Shown piece after piece: positions 49,301-57,893 of a stretch of 64,000 bases of DNA. Source of the DNA: Rhizobium sp. (GTDB taxonomy: Bacteria > Pseudomonadota > Alphaproteobacteria > Rhizobiales > Rhizobiaceae); assembly GCA_019739215.1 (NCBI GenBank), contig JAHHDR010000017.1:1-64000 (forward strand), written 5' to 3'. The stretch's first letter is position 1. Each line of letters begins with the position of its first letter. Position numbers and translations under genes: made by a program. Under the pieces are notes generated by a model. That model was given only the letters and a program-made list of their open reading frames with translations. It had not been told where the DNA came from and ran no database searches.

Positions 49301-49936
49301 GTCCCGGAAGGATGCATAGATGTCCCGGCCATGGTCGAGGGCGACCGGCGACGCGACGATGGAGGAAAGGTCCGGCACATCGTGCAGTTCGGCGGGAACC
49401 TCGGTATCGACCGGCCGACGCTGATGCACGACCTCGGCATTGACGCCATGCGGCACCAGCGGATCGACGCTGCGGGCATCGAACGCGGCAAACTCGCGCA
49501 GGATCGCATCCTCGAGGTCGAAGACCGGATGGGCCGCCGGCCGCTCGTGGATATGTCCATCGGTTGCGTCGGAAAAGGTCTCGACGGCCTCCATGATCAC
49601 CGGTTGGTCGACGTGTTCCGGCTCGAGAACGGGCGCCGGCTCGAAAGCATGTTCCAGCTCGAAAGCGGGCTCTGCCGGCGGCGCGGCGACGAAGGGCTCG
49701 ACTGCAGGGACGGCTGCCGAAGCAGACGGCGGCACGGGCTGGTCGTAGATCTCCAGTTCCTTGAGAAGTTCGTCTTCCAGGTCGAAGGCCGGTTCGCGCC
49801 GCTGGGCAAGCGTCGGAGCCCTGACGACAGGGACCACTTCGAAACTGGCGATACGCGCAAGCTCGGCAAGCGGATCATCCTCGGCGAAGACATCATCGTC
49901 CACGCCCCGCTTCAGCAACAGCTTATTGTCTGCCAT
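46391..49936 (-). CDS. Very long SPOR-domain membrane protein
   Basis: 1181 residues. About 1-660 is an acidic, Pro/Ala/Val-rich low-complexity cytoplasmic region with repeated EAPALEAPVLEAP-like and ELLKELEIYD-like segments. One helix lies at about 665-690 (LLASAAVAIVLFGGAGVYAYM). The following 400 residues of periplasmic linker are also low complexity (PVDTAEPVVIPEPV). The C-terminal SPOR domain (about 1100-1181, SYVIQIASLPSEAEAQTSYTRL) binds denuded glycan at division septa. MADNKLLLKRG is the start; ArgS is upstream. Unusual length but consistent frame and codon bias. Confidence 0.88.
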   Translation of the reverse strand: MADNKLLLKRGVDDDVFAEDDPLAELARIASFEVVPVVRAPTLAQRREPAFDLEDELLKELEIYDQPVPPSASAAVPAVEPFVAAPPAEPAFELEHAFEPAPVLEPEHVDQPVIMEAVETFSDATDGHIHERPAAHPVFDLEDAILREFAAFDARSVDPLVPHGVNAEVVHQRRPVDTEVPAELHDVPDLSSIVASPVALDHGRDIYASFRDDDLDAAISGTLAPETDSVMGTAPDLEPQDQPQDHLEPQDQPELQAATADVAHAVEHVPPPVPVEDGYWADLAAHPVMDAAPTHAISDVAAADVSASEAPALEAPVLEAPAVEHYSAQPEIAAPAFEAAVDEVVSYDTVEAITEPEFVETASADVYVSTHTVPADDHGLDALLAEVDRYPVTDGPANWRVQSRPATIEDTERATPPVVQELVVPDVVAPSGGAVGHAETALPADVSGQAWRAADDVFDDSNFDIDLGEIELDLSDLDDVGMDASPEVISRLAEEPVEEPVIERAAETVDEGLPVPPQAAPAIVRADYASLPFDPTQIAEEDDAFAPIAEIEVPDLPPVHHDEKPTANPEYDLDLDSEMAQLFATAATQPAMASGARPPADDATLAAGGQSRNAAAGLDLDEFERALEEDFRRSFTENRSGSSPDRVALAPMHAEPRNVRGSRGTLLLASAAVAIVLFGGAGVYAYMSGETTILASTEPKVILADTDPVKIVPEDPGGKQVPNQNKAVYDRVSGTSTDEARQETLLTSNEEPIDVVQRTLMPEGQPVEDDLLAMATPTGDTVDPRLLPDEQEQDRVTTTSKVVSGVSPRKVKTMVVRPDGTLVEREVTEDDLQQQAANDAELMKIAQKAAQDAAIATDSQADDIAKAIENVPERLAPNDEPAAKVVTPAQDEDAALRALEAATPVEAEVASADPVARMSVETVPPETADQSVADTPPAEANQQAEAETATVDARPAEPVVVPDPVDTPVAETQAAAPVVEVPVERSIAVDTTQPVDTAEPVVIPEPVVAPEPVELAAGPPAIVEDAAVSVTDVEADAPVRRVKTTKITPVPEVRPVDQPVTVVGRVTDQGTVQRDAEAKPQEVALADPAKQQSAATTSVPAGSYVIQIASLPSEAEAQTSYTRLSAKFAGVIGGRGVDIRRAEIKNKGTYYRVRIPAGSKQEAQALCTQYKKAGGSCLVSR

Positions 49937-50000
49937 TATCACCACTCGATATACGCCCTGTGTGCCGCGTTACCAGCGCATTGTGGGGAAATGGTGACGC

Positions 50001-51761
50001 CTAACGCATCTCCTCCGGTGCCGAGGTTCCGGTTATCGTCAAACCGGATTTCAGCACGGCAGCGACCGCGCGCACCAGTCCCAGCCTGGCCATAGTCAGT
50101 TCTCTGTCATTATCCTTAACAAACCGTAAGTCCGGGTTCTTGTTGCCCTTGTCATAATGGGAATGCAAGGCAGTCGCGAGATCGTACAAGTAATAGGCCA
50201 CCCTGTGCGGCTCCATCGCAAGCGCCGCCGATTCGACCAATCTCGGGAATTCTGCCAGTTTTGCGACAAGTTGCAACTCACTGGGATCACTGATCAGTTG
50301 GCCGGCCTTTTCGGCAAGCACAGAATCCGATGTATCGAGATCCGGAAATGCTTCCAGAGCGCGGCGGAAGACTGTCCGGCAGCGGGCATGTGCATACTGC
50401 ACATAGAATACCGGATTGTCCTTCGAGGTCTCCGTGACCTTGGCGAAGTCGAAGTCCAGCGGCTCCGAGCTCTTCCGGTAGATCATCATGAAACGGACCG
50501 CGTCGGAGCCGACCTCGTCGACGACGTCGCGCAGCGTGACGAAGGTCCCGGCCCGCTTGGACATCTTGAACGGCTCGCCGTTCTTGTAGAGCTTGACCAG
50601 CTGGCAGAGCAGAACGGTCAGCTTCGCCTTGCCCCCCGAGATCGCCCGGGCGAGTGCCTCCAGCCGCTTGACGTAGCCGCCATGGTCGGCGCCGAGCACA
50701 TAGATCATGTCGGTGAAGCCACGGTCGTACTTGTCCTTGAAGTAGGCGACGTCGGCGGCGAAATAGGTATAGCTGCCGTCCGACTTCACCAGCGGACGGT
50801 CGATGTCGTCTCCGACCTCGGTCGAGCGGAACAGGGTCTGTTCGCGGTCTTCCCAATCCTCGGGCAGTTGCCCCTTCGGCGGCGGCAGCGTGCCGCGATA
50901 GACGTGGCCCTTGTAGGTCAGGTCGTTGATCGCCGACAGGATGGGGCCGCCATTGCCGGCATGCAGGGTGCGCTCGGAGAAGAAGACATCATGATGGATG
51001 TTCAGAGCCGCGAGGTCTTCGCGGATCATCACCATCATGGCATCGATGGCGCGATCCTTGACCAGCGGCATCCATTCCGCCTCGGTCATGCCGCGCAACC
51101 TGGTGCCGAATTCCGCCTTCAACGCTTCGCCGACAGGCACGAGATAGTCTCCAGGATAGAGACCTTCCGGAATATCGCCGACCTTTTCGCCGAGCGCCTC
51201 GCGATAGCGCAGGAAAACGGAGCGGGCCAGGACATCGATCTGAGAGCCTGCGTCGTTGATGTAATATTCCTTGACGACGTCATAGCCGGCAAAGGCCATG
51301 AGGTTGGCCAGCGCGTCGCCGACCACGGCGCCGCGGCAATGGCCGACATGCATCGGGCCGGTCGGATTGGCGGAGACATATTCGACATTGGTCTTGCGGT
51401 CCCTGCCGAGCGTCGAGCGTCCAAAGTCCTCGGCACCACCGATTACGGAGGCGAGCAGCACTCGCCAATAGGCGCCGGAGAGTTTGATATTGATGAAGCC
51501 GGGGCCTGCGACCGAGACCCCATCGACATCGGCATCGGCCTCAAGATGCGGCAGGATCGACTCGGCCAGTGCACGCGGGTTCATGCCCATCGCCTTGGAC
51601 AGCACCATGGCGGCATTGGTGGCGAGATCGCCATGCGCCGCGTCGCGCGGCGGCTCGACGACAACGCGGGAGAGATCGGCATCGCTGCGCCGGTCCTCGG
51701 GAATGACCTTGTCGAGCAGGATGGTCTTGATACGGGTTTCGAAATCCGCAAACAGGTTCAT
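50001..51761 (-). CDS. argS: Arginyl-tRNA synthetase
   Basis: 586 residues from [15 protein letters not shown] motif: [20 protein letters not shown] near 130. KMSKS-like [20 protein letters not shown] near 410. C-terminal anticodon-binding helices ([20 protein letters not shown]). It charges tRNA-Arg. Flanked by dgt and the SPOR gene. Confidence 0.97.
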   Translation of the reverse strand: MNLFADFETRIKTILLDKVIPEDRRSDADLSRVVVEPPRDAAHGDLATNAAMVLSKAMGMNPRALAESILPHLEADADVDGVSVAGPGFINIKLSGAYWRVLLASVIGGAEDFGRSTLGRDRKTNVEYVSANPTGPMHVGHCRGAVVGDALANLMAFAGYDVVKEYYINDAGSQIDVLARSVFLRYREALGEKVGDIPEGLYPGDYLVPVGEALKAEFGTRLRGMTEAEWMPLVKDRAIDAMMVMIREDLAALNIHHDVFFSERTLHAGNGGPILSAINDLTYKGHVYRGTLPPPKGQLPEDWEDREQTLFRSTEVGDDIDRPLVKSDGSYTYFAADVAYFKDKYDRGFTDMIYVLGADHGGYVKRLEALARAISGGKAKLTVLLCQLVKLYKNGEPFKMSKRAGTFVTLRDVVDEVGSDAVRFMMIYRKSSEPLDFDFAKVTETSKDNPVFYVQYAHARCRTVFRRALEAFPDLDTSDSVLAEKAGQLISDPSELQLVAKLAEFPRLVESAALAMEPHRVAYYLYDLATALHSHYDKGNKNPDLRFVKDNDRELTMARLGLVRAVAAVLKSGLTITGTSAPEEMR

Positions 51762-51831
51762 GTCAGAGTCCTTTGCCGGCGGCTCCGCGCCCCGGCCCTC
51801 AGTGTCGCAATGGACTGATTTCGGCGGCTGC

Positions 51832-53049
51832 CTATCGCAAATCGGGAGTCCGGTCAAACAGACGCTTGTGGGTGGCGATGGCGAACGTGTCCGTCATGCC
51901 GGCAAGAAAGTCTCCGACCTGCCTGGCCTTGGCCTGCACCGGCAGCGACTGGATCTGGTCGAACCAGTGGTGGCTCAGCATCTCCTTTGGCCTCTCCATG
52001 AAGAGATGAAAGAGGTCGGTGACGATCTCTGCGGCGTTGGAGCGGATGCGCATGATGTCGGGATTGCGGTAGATCCGGGTGAAGAGCAGCTTCTTGATCT
52101 CGCGATCGGTCACCGCCATCTCGTCGGAAAAATGCGCGAAGGTAAGGCCGGCCTGCCTGACGTCGTCGGCACTTCTCGGCTTGACCGCGCGGATGTGCGT
52201 CTGGGCGACGCCGATGACATCCTCGACCATCCGGGTGATCTGGCGACGCATCATCTCATGCGTGAACCGCGTCGCCTCCAGTCCCGGATAGCGGTCATGG
52301 ACCTCCCGCATCAGGCCGGCAAGGAAGGGCACGTCTTCGAGCATCTCGAACGTGAGGTAACCCGAGCGCAGACCGTCGTCGATGTCGTGGGTGTTGTAGG
52401 CGATATCGTCGGCGATCGCGGCGACCTGGGCCTCGAGGCTCGCGTGACTTGCCAGTTCAAGATCGTGGCTTGCGCTGTATTCCGTGATCGGCAGCGGCAC
52501 CGGCCCCCGCGTGCCCTGGCCATTCTCGTCGAGAAGCGGCCCGTTGTGCTTGACCAGGCCCTCAAGGCTCTCCCAGGTCAGGTTCAGTCCGTCGAACTCA
52601 GCATAGCGCCGCTCGAGCTTGGTGACGATGCGCAGCGACTGGGCATTGTGGTCGAAGCCGCCGAACGGCTCCAGCACCGCGTGCAGCGCGTCCTCGCCGG
52701 TGTGGCCGAAGGGGGTGTGGCCGAAATCATGCACCAGTGCCACGCCCTCGGCGAGATCCTCGTCGAGCCTGAGCGCGCGCGCCAGGGCACGGGCGATCTG
52801 GGCGACTTCCACGGTGTGGGTCAGCCGGGTCCGGTAATGATCGCCATCAGCGGCGATGAACACCTGCGTCTTGTGCTTGAGCCGCCGGAATGCCGTGGTG
52901 TGGACGATGCGGTCGCGGTCGCGCTGGAAATCGGAGCGTGTCGGGCTCGATGGCTCCTTGAAGAGGCGGCCGCGCGTGGTCCAGGGATCGGCGGCATAGA
53001 TGGCGCGCTCGCCCACGCCGAAACCAAGAGCCCCGCTGTCGATCGTCAT
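51832..53049 (-). CDS. dgt: Deoxyguanosinetriphosphate triphosphohydrolase-like protein
   Basis: 405 residues. HD-domain metal residues: [20 protein letters not shown] and [18 protein letters not shown], then [19 protein letters not shown]. This is the bacterial dGTPase-like type 2 subgroup that splits dNTPs to nucleoside and triphosphate. Divergent from erpA. Confidence 0.93.
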   Translation of the reverse strand: MTIDSGALGFGVGERAIYAADPWTTRGRLFKEPSSPTRSDFQRDRDRIVHTTAFRRLKHKTQVFIAADGDHYRTRLTHTVEVAQIARALARALRLDEDLAEGVALVHDFGHTPFGHTGEDALHAVLEPFGGFDHNAQSLRIVTKLERRYAEFDGLNLTWESLEGLVKHNGPLLDENGQGTRGPVPLPITEYSASHDLELASHASLEAQVAAIADDIAYNTHDIDDGLRSGYLTFEMLEDVPFLAGLMREVHDRYPGLEATRFTHEMMRRQITRMVEDVIGVAQTHIRAVKPRSADDVRQAGLTFAHFSDEMAVTDREIKKLLFTRIYRNPDIMRIRSNAAEIVTDLFHLFMERPKEMLSHHWFDQIQSLPVQAKARQVGDFLAGMTDTFAIATHKRLFDRTPDLR

Positions 53050-53067
53050 TCCTGTTCATTCCCACCA

Positions 53068-53096
53068 TTGACGGCAACCGCGCGCCTTCATACCTA
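53068..53096 (+). promoter_or_regulatory. Candidate erpA promoter
   Basis: TTGACG (53068-53073), 17-base spacer, TACCTA (53091-53096), about 100 bases before the erpA start, in the 147-base divergent gap with dgt. Moderate match to sigma-70 consensus. Confidence 0.3.
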
Positions 53097-53196
53097 TAGG
53101 TCCATGTCAAAGATAGCGCGATACGTCGAGATTCGCGGCGCTTTTTTGACGCAACAACCCGCTCAACGGACCTTGAACCCGCTTCGAGAGGCCAAA

Positions 53197-53529
53197 ATGA
53201 CGACTGAAAACATTACGCTGACGGATGCCGCTGCAAAGCGGATCGCGACGATTCTCGCCAAGGACAGCGCCAAGAACGCGCTCAGGGTTTCCGTGGAAGG
53301 CGGCGGCTGTTCGGGCTTTTCCTACAAGTTCGATCTGGTCGATGCCGGACTCGAGGACGACATCGTGCTCGAAAAGGGCAGTGCCCGGGTGCTGATCGAC
53401 TCGATGTCGCTGGTCTACATGGACGGCTCCGAAATCGATTTCGTCGACGACCTGATGGGCCAGTCCTTCCAGATCCGGAACCCCAACGCCGTCGCAAGCT
53501 GCGGATGCGGAACGAGCTTCGCCATCTGA
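53197..53529 (+). CDS. erpA: Iron-sulfur cluster insertion protein (ErpA/IscA type)
   Basis: 110 residues. A-type carrier motif: RVSVEGGGCSGFSYKF and the C-terminal SCGCGTSF give the three conserved cysteines. It carries and inserts Fe-S clusters. MTTENITLTDAAAKRI is the normal start. Monocistronic as seen. Confidence 0.92.
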   Translation: MTTENITLTDAAAKRIATILAKDSAKNALRVSVEGGGCSGFSYKFDLVDAGLEDDIVLEKGSARVLIDSMSLVYMDGSEIDFVDDLMGQSFQIRNPNAVASCGCGTSFAI

Positions 53530-53681
53530 CATCCCGCGCCGGCTGCCAGCCGCCGCCCCTCGGACAGGATTGTCCGCGGGAGGGCAATTGCGTGGCCGGG
53601 CGAAGCCCCCGCGCGATGTAGAAAGTGGTGGAAGCACCTCCCTTGCTGGGTTAGAAACGCCGCAGCAGAGGAACGCACCGC

Positions 53682-54494
53682 ATGAAGATCGCCACCTGGA
53701 ACATCAATGGCGTCCGCGCCCGCATCGAAAACCTCGTTGCCTGGCTCAAGGAATCCGATCCGGATATTGTCTGCCTGCAGGAAATCAAGTGCCAGGACGA
53801 TGCCTTCCCGCGCACCGAGGTCGAGGCGGCCGGATACCATGTCGAGACCCATGGCCAGAAGGGGTTCAACGGGGTGGCGATCCTGTCCAAGGCACGGCCA
53901 GACGAAGTCAACCGCGGCCTGCCGCATCTCGATGACGACGACGCTTCCGACGAGCATGCCCGGTTCATGGAGGCCGTGTTCTCGGTCGAGGGTGGCGCGA
54001 TCCGCGTCTGCACGATCTACCTTCCGAATGGCAACCCGTCGAACGATCCGGTCAAATATCCCTACAAGCTCAAATGGATGGCGCGGCTCGAAGCCTTCGC
54101 GCGCCACCGGCTGGCGCTCGAGGAACCGCTGATTCTCGCCGGCGACTACAACGTCATTCCCGAACCGCATGATTGCTGGGATCCGAAGGTGTGGGAAGGC
54201 GATGCGCTCTTCCTGCCGGCCACCCGCAACGCTTTCCGCCGCCTGGAGAATCTCGGCTTTACCGATGCCGTGCGGGCCTCGACCGACACCGTGCCCGCCT
54301 ACACGTTCTGGGACTACCAGGCCGGCGCCTGGCAGAAGAACTGGGGCATCCGCATCGATCACCTGATGCTCTCTGCGGAGGCGGCCGACAGGCTGGTGTC
54401 AACCGGCATCGAAAAGCATGTCCGGTCGTGGGAAAAGCCGTCCGACCACGTTCCCGTGGCCGGCTATTTCAACTTCGAGTTCTTCGGCACCTGA
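53682..54494 (+). CDS. xthA: Exodeoxyribonuclease III
   Basis: 270 residues. Family motifs: MKIATWNINGVRARIENL, CLQEIKCQDDAFP (metal Glu), GDYNVIPEPHD, RIDHLMLS and SWEKPSDHVPV with the catalytic His. It acts as an AP endonuclease and 3'-exonuclease in base excision repair. Convergent with the site-2 protease gene, with no gap. Confidence 0.95.
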   Translation: MKIATWNINGVRARIENLVAWLKESDPDIVCLQEIKCQDDAFPRTEVEAAGYHVETHGQKGFNGVAILSKARPDEVNRGLPHLDDDDASDEHARFMEAVFSVEGGAIRVCTIYLPNGNPSNDPVKYPYKLKWMARLEAFARHRLALEEPLILAGDYNVIPEPHDCWDPKVWEGDALFLPATRNAFRRLENLGFTDAVRASTDTVPAYTFWDYQAGAWQKNWGIRIDHLMLSAEAADRLVSTGIEKHVRSWEKPSDHVPVAGYFNFEFFGT

Positions 54495-55760
54495 TCAGCG
54501 CGGGAACAGCAGGTCGCAGGCGTGGATCAGTCCGTAGGCATGGATGGTCAGCGCCGCATAGTAGCCGAAGCCGGCAAAGAGCCGCTCGCCGCCCGTCATG
54601 TCGATCAGTTCCTCGCGCATCTTGACGGAACTGCGGTTGCTGAGGCTGAGCAGCGCCATGACCGCGAGGCCGCCATAGAGCGCCTGCGAGGGCACGCCGA
54701 CGCGCCAGCCGGCGAACAGGATCGCCGCCGTGACGAGAAAGGTGCCGCCGAGCAGGCCGTCCTGCGTCGGAAAGACCTGCCGCAGCACCTGGCCGCCGTC
54801 GAAGCGCGACATGGGCAGCAGGTTGAGCAGGTTGAAGGCGGTCAGGATCAGAAGGAAGATCAGCGCATAGCCGGCAAAGGCGTGCGTCGCGGGGTGGCCA
54901 ACCATAGCGCTCTGCGCGGCCACGAGCACCGGCACCAGGAAGGCAGACATGCCCGGGCCCATCAGCGCACAGGCCGCAACCTCGAATCGCGAATTGTAGG
55001 GACGGCCGCCGATCGCCACGCCGCCGAGAAGCGGTATGAAGATCATCCTCACCGTCCGGTGGCCGAAGGAGCGATAGGCCGCGAGATGGCCAAGTTCGTG
55101 AAGCGCGATCACGATGGTCAGAAAACTCGAATAGATCAGGCCGGTGGCGGTCAACCCGAAGAACGGCCAGAGCACGAGCGTCGACAGTACCGCCATCAAC
55201 AACTGGGTGCCCGGCTGCTCGAAAAGACCGGTCTGGTCGACCTTGCCCGTCTCCAGCCAGTTCGAGAGCGCATTGAGCTCGCGGCGCAGCGCGAAGAAGC
55301 GGAAGATGAGGAATGCCAGGCCGCGATAGCGGTCCGTCAGTTCGACGGTCAGTTGGCTGCCATCGGCGGTGGCGGCCACGATGCGACGCTCCCTGAAGTT
55401 CGCCCAGAACGAGGGATCGAGCGTCGAGTCCTCGACGACACGGGCCTCGTAGGCGTGCTGCCAGCCGCCGTGCGGCTCGGAAAGCTCCAGCGTGCGGCGG
55501 ACCGGATTGCCCTGCCGGTCGGCGTGGGAGAGATGCTGGATCACCCTGCCCGTGCCCGGCTCGGCGACGCTGTCGATCAGCGCCGGGTACCAAAGGGCGT
55601 CGCGCCCCAGAGGATGGACCGCCTGCCAGACGCGATCCGGCCGATCGTGAAGCGTCCGCCGCAGGCGGATCGTCATCATGCCCACGGGGGCCGCCATGAG
55701 CAGCCAGATCAGGCCCAGATTGGCGATCAGGAGTATCAGCGCCGGGGTCGAAAGCACCAT
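54495..55760 (-). CDS. Site-2 protease family membrane protein with N-terminal SRPBCC-like region
   Basis: 421 residues. One N-terminal helix is followed by a soluble region (about 30-170) that looks like an SRPBCC/START-type fold (HDRPDRVWQAVHPLGRDALWYPAL; LTVELTDRYRGLAFLIFRFF). The C-terminal half is M50: HELGHLAAYRSFG (zinc site) near 240 and NLLNLLPMSRFDGGQVLRQV as the second motif. It cleaves membrane substrates or regulators within the bilayer. Substrate unknown and no anti-sigma factor is adjacent. The soluble-domain call is inference. Confidence 0.8.
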   Translation of the reverse strand: MVLSTPALILLIANLGLIWLLMAAPVGMMTIRLRRTLHDRPDRVWQAVHPLGRDALWYPALIDSVAEPGTGRVIQHLSHADRQGNPVRRTLELSEPHGGWQHAYEARVVEDSTLDPSFWANFRERRIVAATADGSQLTVELTDRYRGLAFLIFRFFALRRELNALSNWLETGKVDQTGLFEQPGTQLLMAVLSTLVLWPFFGLTATGLIYSSFLTIVIALHELGHLAAYRSFGHRTVRMIFIPLLGGVAIGGRPYNSRFEVAACALMGPGMSAFLVPVLVAAQSAMVGHPATHAFAGYALIFLLILTAFNLLNLLPMSRFDGGQVLRQVFPTQDGLLGGTFLVTAAILFAGWRVGVPSQALYGGLAVMALLSLSNRSSVKMREELIDMTGGERLFAGFGYYAALTIHAYGLIHACDLLFPR

Positions 55761-55997
55761 CTGCCATCCATCTGTTGCGTCGGCACAACGCCGTGCCGCA
55801 AACGTGACCCTAGAACTTTGCCATTAAGAATTAACTATATGACATCGTTAAAATATTAACCGGCTGTCACCATAATGGGCACCATCACATGCAAGTCGGC
55901 CAAACGCCCCACTGCCAAGTCCGCCCGCCCGGTGTCACCTATGTAACCGACGATCGGAAGCGCAGGCCGTAAAGAGTAACCGTGTCTGTCATTCAGG

Positions 55998-56102
55998 ATG
56001 AAGGAAATGAAGGAGCTTATCGCATTCGCACTGGTGTCGCTGGCCACGGCAACGCTCGGCGCCACGCTGTTCGGCGCAACCGCGCTCGCGGCGATGTCTT
56101 GA
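55998..56102 (+). CDS. Small hydrophobic peptide (34 residues), candidate
   Basis: An ORF too short for normal calling: MKEMKELIAFALVSLAT and on, with one hydrophobic segment of about 22 residues ending ALAAMS. The second Met (56007) has a GAAGGA-like site just upstream. No homologue is claimed. It may be a leader or small membrane peptide. Confidence 0.35.
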   Translation: MKEMKELIAFALVSLATATLGATLFGATALAAMS

Positions 56103-56345
56103 CCCCAACAACACGGTCCCCTGTTGGGCCTTCGTGCCCGCGCACAGGCGAGGCCCACCGGTCCGCCGGCTGAGCAATCCGCCGATCGCGTCATACACGC
56201 GCCGGGCCGGCACGCGCGCCCAACGACCGCCCTTCAGGAAGACCTGACAAATCATTGAAATGCCGACCTTTCCAGAATCTCCCGCACTGTCCCGCGCATT
56301 GCCGCCGCCACGGGCACGGGTCGTCGAATTATTTTCAAATCCGCC

Positions 56346-56374
56346 CTTGTGTGCCCGGAATCCTTTTGCTACAT
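56346..56374 (+). promoter_or_regulatory. Candidate tRNA-Leu promoter
   Basis: CTTGTG, 17-base spacer, CTACAT, close to the rhizobial CTTGAC-N17-CTATAT pattern. It ends 37 bases before the tRNA. Confidence 0.5.
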
Positions 56375-56411
56375 GCAGCGCCGCCGGACACGGTTCGGCA
56401 CCTACCACGAT

Positions 56412-56496
56412 GCGGTCGTGGCGGAATTGGTAGACGCGCAGCGTTGAGGTCGCTGTGGGGCAACCCGTGGAAGTTCGAGTCTTCTCGACCGCACCA
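56412..56496 (+). tRNA. tRNA-Leu (anticodon GAG)
   Basis: 85 bases. Acceptor stem gcggtcg / cgaccgc followed by ACCA (CCA is encoded). Anticodon stem cagcg / cgctg with loop TTGAGGT, so anticodon GAG. Long variable arm tggggcaacccgt typical of Leu. T arm with TTCGAGT. It is the target site of the adjacent micro-island. Confidence 0.96.
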
Positions 56497-56615
56497 AGTC
56501 AAAACACCCTAAGTGATTGAGACTACAATCAAATCCCCGGCGGCAACGTCCGGGGATTGATTTTTTCTAGGTATTTGCAATGCAAAATGCATAACAAACT
56601 GGCGTGGTGCGGGCT
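56481..56615 (+). repeat. attL-like copy: tRNA-Leu 3' end plus downstream flank
   Basis: Its first 18 bases, cttctcgaccgcaccaag (56481-56498), recur exactly at 57894-57911. The flank to about 56615 is a diverged copy of 57912-58023, including the terminator and a tgcaaaatgcat-like block. It is the left boundary of the micro-island. Confidence 0.75.
56532..56566 (+). terminator. tRNA-Leu terminator
   Basis: Nine-bp stem aatccccgg / ccggggatt with a 9-base loop, followed by GATTTTTT. A second copy lies at 57945-57979. Confidence 0.8.
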
Positions 56616-56982
56616 TCGGCAATTGACCCCGGCCAGCGACGCCGAAAGTGTCGACCTCGATCACATATTGATAGTGAATGATCGACAAAGAGAGCAAGTT
56701 GGCCAGTGGATGTTACTCCTGCGGACGTTACGCCGGTAACGGCCTCCGACAGAGGATGCCACCGTTCAAGCCGACCAAATCACGCCCATGAACTCACCCT
56801 TGGATCGGAACGGCGACAGGGAGAGCAACGCGATAGGATCGCCAAAAATCAGATGATCTCCGCTGAAAAGATGCCATACTACTTTGCCCTTGTGATCGAT
56901 GTTGAGAAAACGCGCCTTAGTTGTGCGTTTCTCAAAAGAGTTGTATCTTCGATTACCGGTTCAACTGGTCAGGAGGGCTAGG
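56616..56982. other. Gene-free stretch inside the micro-island
   Basis: About 370 bases between the left boundary repeat and the secreted-protein gene. Short plus-strand frames exist but have no ribosome binding site or recognisable product. A weak palindrome gttacgccggtaac lies at 56737-56750. I see no other signal; it probably contains the promoter of the downstream gene. Confidence 0.4.
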
Positions 56983-57639
56983 ATGAGTTCGTTAAGAATC
57001 CTAATCGCAGTGTTCATCACGGCCGCGGCCAGCTTCGTTGCAACGTCAGAGTTGCGCGCAATGGAGATATTGGGTCCACAGACGATCGAGCCGCCGGAAG
57101 TAATGGAAGTCCCAGAAGTTACGGTGCCAGAAGTGGAGACCCCCGAAGTTAACGAAATTCCATTTGGGGCTAAACTCGATACCCACCTCAATAAGTGGAA
57201 CGATCCATCGACACCAAAGACGTCGGACGCAGCCCCCGTCACGAACATATCCCCTCTCAAAGTAGTTCCTCCAGATCCAGCCTTGACTAACTGGACTGAT
57301 CAAAAGATGAACGACAACAAGGCTATCGAGGCGGTTATCGAGCGTGAAGACAAATGGAAAAAGACCGAGCGTCAGCTTGACGCGCTGGAAGACCTTCTTA
57401 CAGCTACGCCTCAGTCCAAACGAGACGAAATGATCGAGGCTATGACAATAGCGGTACTCGACGCTCTCGGCGCGTGCTCAGTATGCGAATGGGAACGGAA
57501 AACCGACCGGGAATATTTCACCCGCCAGGTAATCGCCGAATTTAAGAAACAGCAGGCCGAGAGAGACGAAAAGCGGCGGAGTCAACCGTTTGATCACGAG
57601 AGAGTGCGAAAAATGCACCCAGATTGGTTTCGCAGGTAG
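56983..57639 (+). CDS. Unrecognised secreted protein in the micro-island
   Basis: 218 residues, family not recognised. AGGAGGGCTAGG precedes the ATG. Signal peptide about 1-27 (MSSLRILIAVFITAAASFVA, then SELRA). Residues about 28-60 carry a repeated PEV element (PPEVMEVPEVTVPEVETPEV). A helical charged middle (AIEAVIEREDKWKKTERQL) follows, then GACSVCEW with a CxxC pair near 167-170 and a basic C-terminus. Codon use is more AT-rich than its neighbours, which suggests transfer. Role unknown; a periplasmic or exported location is inferred. Confidence 0.75.
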   Translation: MSSLRILIAVFITAAASFVATSELRAMEILGPQTIEPPEVMEVPEVTVPEVETPEVNEIPFGAKLDTHLNKWNDPSTPKTSDAAPVTNISPLKVVPPDPALTNWTDQKMNDNKAIEAVIEREDKWKKTERQLDALEDLLTATPQSKRDEMIEAMTIAVLDALGACSVCEWERKTDREYFTRQVIAEFKKQQAERDEKRRSQPFDHERVRKMHPDWFRR

Positions 57640-57727
57640 GCTTGGCGATAGTCCAAAGACGCCGGGAGTGTTGGCCATCCTTCGAGGCAAACGCCTTCAT
57701 CTGCATTGATTTCGCAATCATTTTCAT
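57542..57727 (-). CDS. Short ORF with strong ribosome binding site, convergent with the secreted-protein gene
   Basis: 61 residues starting MKMIAKSMQMKAFASKDG. AAAAGGAGACAC lies directly before the ATG, an unusually good site for this region. The last third overlaps the 3' end of the secreted-protein gene on the other strand. The sequence is basic and unrecognised. It may be a truncated gene start left by the element rather than a working gene. Confidence 0.35.
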   Translation of the reverse strand: MKMIAKSMQMKAFASKDGQHSRRLWTIAKPTCETNLGAFFALSRDQTVDSAAFRLSRPAVS

Positions 57728-57893
57728 GTGTCTCCTTTTGGATAACTATTGATACGGGGCCAGTACCGTTGGCCTCTCGTCAATTGCGGAGGTCGTAAAT
57801 CACAAATGGTATCGCACTACAAATTGCACTACATTTGAGCGCGGCCATCTACTTAAACTCTTGAAATTGCTACATATATTTCGGAGCATGAAG

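Larger units (their letters stand above)
56499..57893. mobile_element. Putative 1.4 kb tRNA-Leu micro-island (integrase-less)
   Basis: Segment between the two copies of the tRNA 3' end (repeat spacing 1413 bases). It is lower in GC than its surroundings and carries one unrecognised secreted-protein gene. No integrase, transposase or phage gene is present. It is best explained as the remnant of an element that integrated at the tRNA 3' end, or as an in-trans mobilisable cargo. A local duplication is possible. Confidence 0.5.

Noticed and set aside
50157..53529. Long plus-strand frames opposite argS and dgt, one running into erpA
   Set aside because: The sense proteins are complete ArgS and Dgt with all motifs; only the last 110 residues of the second frame (ErpA) are real.
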